A stretch of DNA of 64,000 nucleotides from Calendula officinalis (Eukaryota; Streptophyta; Magnoliopsida; Asterales; Asteraceae). The stretch is taken from positions 38,660,908-38,724,907 of the forward strand of contig OY970825.1 in assembly GCA_963853835.1 (NCBI GenBank), in the 5' to 3' direction. The position numbers were made by a program, and so were the translations under genes. The notes below the pieces were generated by a model. The model was not told where the DNA came from. It was given only the letters and a program-made list of their open reading frames with translations, and made no database searches. Of this stretch, positions 55,641 through 64,000 are shown piece after piece. Position 1 is the stretch's first letter, and the number at the start of each line of letters is the position of its first letter.

Positions 55641-56141
55641 TGTTAAGGCAAAAAGCCTTACTCCTTTGGAATCTTAGGATAACAAAACAACCTAGACTAG
55701 CTTAGAACAAATAGTAGATATAAATAGCTAAGTTTAGGAGTGATACTGAGTTTGGCCAGTATTGGCCACTCAGTATCAACACTCAGTATTGGAAATCCAA
55801 TACTGAGTAGAAGGACTGAGTTACAGTCAGTCTTGTAACGGACTAAGATCAAATCCCTTGATCTTAGTCATTTTCCTAGTTCAGTCCTTCGGTTACTCCT
55901 TTGTTCATTATGTAAGATATCTATATCATTATAAATAGAGATCATCTTGCAAAGGAGTACTTACCAATTCACTTTACACTTTCATATCTTATTGTAATTG
56001 ATCAGTGATATTGCTGTTCCGCAACATACCACACTTAGTGGAATTATACATTGACTAAAATCTTGTTCTAAACATTATTTGTCTTAAGTATTAATAATCC
56101 AATCAATTAACTAAGTAATCCATGGTTGGTGTGACCTAACA
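55641..56141 (+). repeat. Copia D 5' LTR (501 bp)
   Basis: It begins TGTTAAGGCAAAAAGCC and ends GTGACCTAACA, followed by the primer site. Four TACTGAG/CTCAGTA words lie in 55744-55807. A plausible TATA box (TTATAAATAG) lies near 55929-55938. Confidence 0.9.
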
Positions 56142-56143
56142 AC

Positions 56144-56155
56144 TGGTATCAGAGC
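56144..56155 (+). promoter_or_regulatory. Copia D primer-binding site
   Basis: TGGTATCAGAGC lies two bases after the LTR end, matching initiator Met-tRNA. Confidence 0.93.
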
Positions 56156-56239
56156 AGGCTAAATAAATATTTATTTAGTCGATCTATTACCCTGGCAGCC
56201 ATTCCCTATATCTATCCCTCAAACACTCAAAATTCCAAA

Positions 56240-58809
56240 ATGTCTACAATCATTGCACCTGTTATGTCTGGAAAGGGAGTGCCCATCTTTGATGGAAAAG
56301 ACTTCCATCAATGGAAGCTTAAGGCTCAGTGGTATCTTGAATCTATTCATCATGAGATGCTCACTGTGCTGAATGATGGTCCTATCATTCCACAAACCGT
56401 GGAACCCGTTGCTGCTACTGATGATGCTCCTGAGAGCACAAGAACAGTTCCTAAACTGAAGCACACATGGACTGATACTGATCGTCATTTATACAGTATA
56501 GACTCCAGAGCAAAGGGGGTGATTGGTAATGCTATTACCAAAGAAATACTCAACTCAATTATGAAATTGCCAACAGCAAAGGCTATGTGGGATAACCTGT
56601 CAGTCACCTATGAAGGCACACCAAAGGTGAAGTTGCAGAGGAAAAGCAACATGAGGAGGAGTATGAAAACTTCTTCTCAAGTCCAAATGAAGACATCACC
56701 ACTCTCTATAACAGGTTCAACACTGTTATCCATGATTTAATAAGTGTTGGCATTGTGAAGGAGGAAGGAGAGCTTGTTCAAAAGTTCTTGGATAGTCTTC
56801 CTCAACAGTTTCTTGATATGACAAATTCTGTCAATGCTGCTAACAACATCGAGTCATACACTCTTCAAACCTTGTATGGCCTGATGTTGAATCATGAGGA
56901 GAATAATGCTGCATGACTGATCAACTGGAAGAAAACTGACAAGTCTTCCACTGGCATGGCTCTAGTTGTGCAACAAGCATATACTGTGACTGAGCCTGAA
57001 GAACCAGAAGTTGATCTTGCTGATGCTGAGGCAGAAGAGCTTGAAACTCAAATGGCTCTTATGTCTATGAAGCTGGATCAGTTGAAAAAGAAGAGGCTTG
57101 GTGTTAGCTCTTCCAATACTGACCCAAGATCAGGTCTTTGCTATAGGTGTGGAAAGCCTGGACACATTGCTGCTAATTGTCATACTAAGTCAACTGAAAC
57201 TTATCAGAATGACAAGATAGCATACCGAGCTAAACGGTATAAAGACAAGTATGTCAAGCTAAAGAACTGGAGCAAGGGAAAAAATGCAGCAGGGAATCGA
57301 GCTTCTCATCAAGCACTTTACTCTGAAGCTTGGATGGATGAAGAGCTTAGTGATGATGAGAAAGAGGTGGAAAACAAAGCCTTTATGGCTTTCACTGAAG
57401 ATGACTTGAAGAGCTCCTTTGAAAAAGATATCAAAGAAGCTGAGAGGATGAGTGTTCATACTGATTGGGATTCCACTCAGTTGTACAAGGTGAGTTCCTT
57501 TCAAACTTATTCAATGAATGAAAAAGAAAAGATTTTTGAGTATATGATTGTTGATCTTAAAACTTTAGTACAGAGAGAAAAAGCTTTAAAATTAACAATT
57601 CTTGAACTTGAAAGGGTAAATAATGAACATTTAGATAAATTAGCAAAATTTAAAGATTTAGAATTAAATTTTTTAAACTTACAAGACATTAACCAAAGAT
57701 TAGCTGATAAAGCTCATTTACACAAATTAGAAAAAAGAAAAATTTGAAAATCAGTGTAAATCTTGGGGAAATGCATCTATTAAATTAAATAAATGTCTAA
57801 ATCAACAATTTCCAGAAAATGTGAGGGCTGCACTTGGTGTTGATCCTCAGTTAAAAAATAGAAATAATTTTGCTGATTTATTTGAAGAATTTTCTGATAT
57901 GAACCCTATTCAGTTTGTAAAAGCAAAAACTTTTTGTGAAGTTGATTGTCAAACTGAGTCAGATGATGAGGATAAAATTATTTTTGAAAAACCCATAGGT
58001 CCTTCCATCTGTTCTAAGTGTTATACTGAACTACAAGAGCTCAGTATTGAATTTCGTGAAAAGGAGATTCCTGATACTGACCTCGAAATTGTTCAGTATG
58101 ATACATCTGTTGTTCCTCCATTTGAATTATTATTTAACACAACCACTTTTGAGATATATAATGAAAATAAAACCACTTCCACATCTACTCAAAATGTTTT
58201 ATCTAATACTGAGTTGCATGAACAAAAAAGTCAACTACTCAAAAATCCAAAGAACCTGTTAAAGTTGTCATTCTAAAACATGATAACCAGAAAGCAACTT
58301 CAACAGGATCTTCAAGTGGCAACAACAAGAAGTCTTATATTAAAAAGACTTCTCTGCCAAATAAAAAGAAGACACCAGATCCATCTCCTTCTAAACCAGT
58401 CAAACATAACATTAAAACACCAATAAAAAACGACAAAAATAACATTTTAAAATCTATTGGTGATCAGATTAAAGTTTTAAGTCAAAAGTTTGCTAAACTT
58501 ATTCATACTGATCAACCAAGAGTCAAACAATTTTCTAAAATTCCTTATGAAAATATGTTCAGAAACAGACCTAGAAAATGTTATAGATGTCATCATACTG
58601 GACATAAAGGAGATGAATGCTGGACTGATCTCTCAAATCCTAGGTACTCAGTACCAAATAAAAAGAGAGAAACCAAGTTAGTATCACCAAAGAAAACCTC
58701 CAAGGTTTCTCCTGAAGTGATATTGACCTCTCAAATCAAAGAGATCAAGTCTACCCATGTTTCTCCTATCAAAGGTCCCATTCAAAAATGGGTTCCTAAA
58801 AGGAACTAA
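56240..58809 (+). pseudogene. Copia D gag (capsid, two CCHC knuckles, coiled coils), broken
   Basis: MSTIIAPVM at 56240 opens the capsid (FDGKDFHQWKLK, AKAMWDNLSVTYEG). A frameshift near 56640 and a TGA at 56914-56916 follow. Knuckle 1 is CYRCGKPGHIAANC (57139-57180). An acidic linker and a Leu/Lys-rich coiled coil (57520-57740) come next. A frameshift near 57745 and a stop at 58274 precede knuckle 2, CYRCHHTGHKGDEC (58579-58620), and the basic tail. The two knuckles and long coiled coil are typical of Sirevirus gag. Confidence 0.87.
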
Positions 58810-58818
58810 TCCTTATTT

Positions 58819-59838
58819 GTGTGTCTTATGCAGGGTGACAGAAAATGGTATTTAGATAGTGGCTGCTCAAGACACATAACTGGCAGTATGGAATACCTTC
58901 TAAACTATACACCAGAGAAGGGTCCTTCTGTCAAGTTTGGGGATGATTCCATTGGAAAAACAAGAGGGTATGGTGTGATCAAGGCAGGCGACATAACTTT
59001 TAAAAGAGTTGCCTATGTAGAGGGTCTCAAACACAATCTGCTAAGTATCAGTCAGATGTGTGATGATGACAATGAAGCACGTTTCAAGAAGGTTGCAGGA
59101 ATCATCTACAATGATAAAGGGCAACCTGTACTCATTGCTAGAAGAGAAAAAGATGTCTATGTAGTCAATCTATCTGAAATAGACCCTACTATTCGAGTTT
59201 GCATGCTTTATAAAGTCAAACCAGAACTGCACTGGTTGTGGCACAAGAAGGTCTCTCATATAAATTTCAGAAATATAAATGAGCTCAGTATGAAGAAACT
59301 AGTGAGAGGGTTGCCCACTATTACTTATTCAAAAGATAAGTTATGCTCAGCATGTGAAATGGGCAAGCAGAAGAAGAGTTCATTTAAATCAAAGGTCAAT
59401 CATTCCATTAATGAACCTCTTACAATGATACATATGGATCTTTTTGGCCCCATCAACACACCATCATTGGCCAAAAAGATCTATACCTTAGTCTTGGTTG
59501 ATGAATTCTCAAGATATACTTGGGTCATCTTTCTGAAGACTAAATCTGATGCAACAACAGAAATCATTGCCTTTATTAAAAGAGAAGAACTACAAAAAGG
59601 CAACAAGGTCAAGCAACTAAGAAGTGACCATGGTACTGAGTTTAAGAACTCAGTATTAGCAGATTTCTGTGAAGAAAAAAGAATCGTACAAAACTTCTCT
59701 GCAACATATACACCACAACAAAATGGTGTTGTAGAAAGAAAGAATAGAACATTAATTGAAGCTGCAAGAACTTTGTTATGCCATGCTGGACTGGCACTGA
59801 GTTTCTGGGCAGAAGCTGTCAATTGTGCAACACCACAA
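58819..59838 (+). pseudogene. Copia D protease and integrase core, truncated
   Basis: One open frame holds protease (YLDSGCSRHITGS, about 58849), pre-integrase (WLWHKKVSHINF, CSACEMGK) and the integrase DDE core (HMDLFGPIN, LVDEFSRYTW, SDHGTEF, YTPQQNGVVERKNRT), ending at SFWAEAVNCA near 59830. The usual continuation is replaced by unrelated sequence, with the word ACAATTCTAT repeated at the junction. The frame itself is undamaged, but the product would lack the integrase C-terminus. Confidence 0.88.
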
Positions 59839-59914
59839 TTCTATAGAATTTAACAACATCACAATTCTATTTGATAAACCTTTCATTCTAACCAGTTTAC
59901 ATTTTGTTTTCTTT

Positions 59915-61740
59915 AGCACCATCTGTGCAGGGTCAGAGAGCACAAGCCACTCAGTCTCAGGAAGTGCAAGGGGCTCTACAAACAATTCTCAACCAGATCC
60001 TGGCCATGCAGAACACTCAGAATAATATTCCGGCCAGGATGGATGCAATGAGTAATGAGATAGACTCATTAAAATAGTCGGTGGCACTCCTTCAACAACA
60101 ACAACAACCTTTACCACCTCCACAGTCTCCACTTGGTGGTCACAATGATGAAGAAGGACCTGATACTGAGCCTAGAAGATCACCCTCCCATGTCAATACT
60201 GAGGGTGCACATGATGCTGCTACTGAACCTATGCCCTCCCCAACACCTGATGATCAACAGGGGGACATAGGTGGTGATACTGAACCTCTTCCCTCCCCAT
60301 CAAATGATAACAATAAGGGGGAGAAGAGACAAAGAGAAGAAGAGGTTGATCAATCTGAGCCATCTGCTCAGGGGGGAAAAAAAGAAGAAAATTAAATGAA
60401 GATCAACCTCCACAGCAACAACAACAACATCAGCAAATTCCTCATATTGAACCACTTAGGTTTCAGTATGAAAGAAGAAGACAAAGAGGAAGGTCAGTTC
60501 TGGAACAACTTGAAGAATTATCTGAGCCAACTGCTCAGGGGGAGACTGATACTGACCAACCCCAGCAAGTTGATACTGAGCCTCCTGCTCAAGAACCAAA
60601 CAATTTGCAGATTATAGTTTATAGGCCGTTTGTCTGGCCTATTGCTGATGATGATGAAGAACATCCAGTGCCATCTCAAAACTTCTTAAACTTTGCATTG
60701 GATGTGGCAAATAAAGAAAGCTCTTCATCATCATCCTCAGATGATGAAGAGCCTCCAAGAAAGCCAATCTCTCCTCAAGTTGAAGGACCTTCTAGAATTC
60801 CTAGAAGACCAATAACCAGAAGAATGTCAAAGGTGGTTATGTCCTCAGAATCAAATGAAGAACCAGATCCAGCTCCTCTGATCTCTAGACCAAGAAGATC
60901 TGTTCAGTATACTGAGGAAAAGAGTGATGCTGAGGATGAGATTGAGGCTCAAATATTCTTTCCTGTTAAGGAAGAGGATCCTAATACTGATCTGATGCAG
61001 ATGTTCCATGGAAACCTCACACTATAAGAAGAACAGGAGATGAAGTTCTTCAACAATACGGGAACATTGTTGCTCAAAGAACAAGATATAGGGAGAACAT
61101 AATGAGTATGCTAAGGAATAGGTTATTTCCAAATGTGAAGGAGGTATGCTGGCTGAATATGTATGTCAACAAAATCAAATTTAAAACCATTGACAAGTCC
61201 ATAGTTGCAGTCTGCACTGGACCAGTCAGTCCTCCTATGAAGATTTTTCTTCATGACATTCAGAATATGGGACTCCAAGAATGGGTGAAGATTGCCAGAT
61301 TAATTAAGGAGTTACCGTCAAGATCCTCAGAAGCCCAAGTAATGATGGATGAAATTTGGGCTATTTCTTCTGTTTGCTTTGAACAAGGTATCTTGTATCA
61401 AGCAGACTATAGGGCACTCAGTGTAATGACTGAGGCTGTAAAGAACAACAAGCCTGAGTGCCTTAATACTTTCAGGATCTTTAACTCATACTCTGTTCCT
61501 CCTAATTTAATCTTTCAGGATCAAAAGATCACCATATATCAAAGCTCTGGATATATGTACACTGACTCAAAAGATAGGGAATGCTTCATTACTGAAGCAG
61601 ATTAGCCAAAGGCCCCTATTAGTCATATGGTGGGCTTAAAATGGATGATAACCAAGAAGGAGGACTCTTGGTTTAGAAAGAAAATAGTTGATGTACTGAA
61701 TAACAGGCAGGATGAACTGAAGAGAAGAGAAGAGTTCATC
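59915..61740 (+). pseudogene. Copia D post-pol accessory protein, unknown function, frameshifted
   Basis: A long reading region downstream of pol can be followed in three frames. The parts are a Gln-rich helix (59930-60075, ending at a TAG), a Pro/Glu/Asp-rich part (60081-60395), an acidic and basic-patch part (60605-61027) and a more conserved-looking part of about 167 codons (61102-61605). After a TAG the frame continues to the Gypsy insertion at 61740. Frame changes lie at an A run near 60375 and near 61030. I see no signal peptide or membrane segment, so an envelope-like role, reported for some Sireviruses, is not supported. No domain is recognised. Confidence 0.6.
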
Positions 61741-64000
61741 TGTAACACCCTCGAATTTACAAGATTTTTAAAATTTTTAAATACAAAATTATAATCAAAA
61801 GGTCCCATAAATAAATCTCAGATATTACTATTTAACATTTAAAACGTATTTATTGCGGAAATAGTTAAAATAAAATTAAGTGTTTTAAAATATTAAATGA
61901 TGTCCACATCAGTAATGAAAAGATACAGCGGTCAACCGTCCACCTTCTCCTTTCCTTTGCTGGTACCTGAAACAATGTGGGGGAAAGTTTGGGTCAGCTG
62001 GGAAGCTGAGTGAATAATCTCAAAATGTAAACAATTATAACATACAACACATGAGGGCACATCGGTGTACTCCTACTCAGAATCTACTCGATTAATTACT
62101 CAGATTTATTTCTCAGATTTTATTACTCAGATTTTAATTTATATAGCGCGCTTGTGTGATTTGGGACGAGAGATCAACCTCGCCCCTCCTCACACCTCAG
62201 ATAGGCATAAGCCAAAAACTCAGACGGGAGTGATCCCAAAACTCAGACGGGAATAATCCCAAAACTCAGACGGGAATAATCCCAAAACTCAGACGGGAGG
62301 TGATCCCAGGCATATAGCCAAAAGCTCAGATGTGTGTTATTATGTTTTATTATCTCTTTAATATAATTATCTCAGATGCCCTAGCAAGTAGTAGCACAGA
62401 ATGACCCTGTGCCGAGCTCGGTTACCCAGGCACAATGTCTCAGATTAAAATAAATCAACAGCTGCTCAGATACTCAGATAGCATGTCAAACTCAGATAAC
62501 AAATCAAACTCAGATAGCAGATCAAACTCAGATAACTGCTCAAGCTCAGATAACAATTATGGTGCAAGAAATGTAACACATAAGTCATGCATGTACAACG
62601 TTAAAACTGAATACACGGTGAGAATACTCACTCGATAGCGTATGCTCCAAAGATCTCCCGACACTCTATAGTACTGCTCCGCTATCGTCTAGACGGTCCT
62701 AAGGCACAAATATAACCCTGATTAGACTCAACTCGAAATTCGACTCCGATAAATATTGTAAAGTTATCCGATTAGGAGACCCCAAATCTGAGTTAATTAC
62801 TCATGCTAGTTTAATAGTAACAAAAACATTTTCCCTTGACTAAGATACTAATCAAACATTCCCCTTGATAGTATCAAAACATTTCTCTTAATTAAAATGG
62901 TATTAAAGCATTTCTCTTAGTTTGAATAATGTTAAAAGATCCCTCTTAATTAAAATCATATTAAAAGTTTTCTTTTAATTTAAAATATTACTGAAGGTGG
63001 CCCTTGGTTGAATCTGCCTAAGGATAATCCCTAACCCAACCTCCTTATCAACAATATGATATTTCATGCAATAAAATAAATCCGAAACAGAAAGAAATTC
63101 TACCAACTAGGATTCTTCCGTTGAACACCATACTTGCCGGACTAGCTACCACCCTCGTCCCACTTTCTGCTCGGAATACAGAAGAAGCAACACAACACCG
63201 TCACACGGAGTTGCTCAATGCCACGCCAACTCAGTTGCTTGATAATACTGTTTTTCGCACCATGAATCACAAAATAAATGATTACAATATGGTTATGATA
63301 TAATCGAATGGATCCAGAAGAACGGAGAAGTAGGAGTATAGCTCACCCGAAAACGCAGCTCGTCGGAAAGGCGTCACCGGAGAGACAAGGAAAACGCACG
63401 GTGGTGAACGTAAAACATAATCTGGAGGAATACCGGAGGTTTACGGTGGTGGTTCTCAAACCACTGTGTACGGTTACCGGGAATCGAAACCAAGTTGAGT
63501 TTGCCGGAATCAAAGCTTGCGGTGGTGGTGAGGATACTCTGGCGATAGAAACAGAAATGGTAACCCAATAACTTCGCCGGAAATAAGGAATAGAAACGGT
63601 GGTGCGAACCGAAAACAAAAACTTGATCGGGAATGGTGGAGGCGTACATGGCGGTGGATGGAAGAAATAAAAAGAAACTCACTGCTGAAAATGGTGCTCT
63701 GGTCGAAATCAGAAACAAGGAGAGTAAAACCATGGCCATCGGTGGTGATTTCTAGAGAAAGCAAGCTATTATCCGATGGAAACAAAAAGGAGAAGATGGA
63801 TGATGGGAAAGGAGAATGGCGGCTAGGTTTTGGATAGGAAAAGTTATCATTTGTTTTTATACTATCAATCACTGAGTTGTCTCTATACCTACGTGTGGAC
63901 TTATACAATTGGGCCATGCTTATAATAAAAATGGTACACGAGCCCGAATAAAATAATCCAACTTGGTCAAAAGCTCAAGACCCGACGCTCGATTATTCTT
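61741..64000 (-). repeat. LTR of a further Ty3/Gypsy element, runs off the window
   Basis: It begins TGTAACACCCTCG, matching the type of end seen at 34626 (TGTAACACCTC), and interrupts the Copia D accessory frame. A TATA box reads on the minus strand near 63853-63862 (TATAAAAAC), so the element is on the minus strand and this is probably its 3' LTR or a solo LTR longer than 2.2 kb. It contains 18 CTCAGA words between 62070 and 62555. Minus-strand ORFs near 63343-63917 lie just downstream of the TATA box in the transcribed leader and have no recognised domain. Confidence 0.72.
62217..62305. repeat. Four tandem copies of a 22-24 bp unit in the last Gypsy LTR
   Basis: ACTCAGACGGGA followed by a variable purine-TAATCCCAAA block occurs four times in succession. 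It is the densest part of the CTCAGA array. Confidence 0.88.

Larger units (their letters stand above)
55641..61740 (+). mobile_element. Copia D, Sirevirus-type element lacking RT-RNase H
   Basis: LTR (55641-56141), primer site, gag, protease and integrase are present on the plus strand. After the integrase core the sequence jumps into a long post-pol reading region (59900-61740), so RT and RNase H are deleted. At 61741 a Gypsy LTR interrupts it; the 3' end is not in the window. The five bases before it, CAAGA, would be its target duplication in Copia C. Confidence 0.88.

Noticed and set aside
59915..61740. Calling the Copia D post-pol protein an envelope
   Set aside because: No signal peptide, transmembrane segment or coiled-coil fusion arrangement is visible in the readable parts.
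62217..62305. Regular short repeats that might suggest a CRISPR array
   Set aside because: The unit is a 22-24 bp tandem without unique spacers, inside a plant LTR.
63343..63917. Three minus-strand ORFs of 91-135 codons at the right edge
   Set aside because: They overlap one another in different frames in the leader of a Gypsy LTR and lack known domains; a leader ORF cannot be excluded but is unsupported.

Overview
The window is nuclear DNA from a plant, almost certainly a eudicot. It is AT-rich, packed with plant LTR retrotransposons and MITEs, and holds one multi-exon host gene with a plant sulfate-transporter protein. LTR ends starting TGTCACACC or TGTAACACC and the long Sirevirus-type gag proteins would suit an asterid such as a member of the daisy family, but that is inference. 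No bacterial operon, CRISPR array, rRNA gene or intact tRNA gene is seen.

Layout. (1) 1-16768 is a three-level nest on the minus strand: the remains of a Ty3/Gypsy element (about 4795-9700, one long LTR plus gag-protease) sit inside Copia A (1-13410), which sits inside Copia B (13411-16768). Copia A and B both run off the left edge. (2) 16769-27587 is intergenic. It holds a 2.4 kb non-autonomous CACTA transposon with a GAC target duplication (18956-21347), a MITE inside a MITE (22079-22646), and a 232-bp direct duplication with poly-C tracts (24077-24524). (3) 27588-33710, plus strand, is the only host gene: a 12-exon group-2 sulfate transporter (SULTR2;1-like, 659 aa) with an open frame throughout and several MITEs in its introns. 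(4) 34274-47874 is Copia E, a decayed plus-strand element with ACCGT target duplications. It is split by an apparently young and coding-intact Ty3/Gypsy chromovirus on the minus strand (34626-43063, target duplication TTTCG, one 1536-codon gag-pol frame). (5) 48344-48769 is a small tRNA-derived, SINE-like repeat interrupted by a Stowaway-type MITE. (6) 49512-64000 is another nest: Copia C (same family as B, opposite strand) is interrupted in RNase H by Copia D at 55641, and D is interrupted at 61741 by the LTR of another Gypsy element, which runs off the right edge.

How it works together. The sulfate transporter is the only conventional host function. The rest is layered transposition. Copia A-D share the long coiled-coil gag and RT signature of the Sirevirus lineage; most of their frames are broken. 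Copia D has lost reverse transcriptase and RNase H but keeps a long post-pol reading region without obvious membrane segments.

The most unusual recurring signal is that nearly every element family carries its own short word, repeated densely and often in both orientations. The words are TGGGCY in the first Gypsy LTR, GGGCCGAA in the Copia A leader, TACTACTG in Copia B/C, TACTGAG in Copia D, CTCAGA in the last Gypsy LTR, CTGCTGATCAG in the Copia E leader and CCAACGG in the CACTA element. This resembles subterminal binding-site arrays and is the best candidate here for an undescribed element-encoded recognition system.
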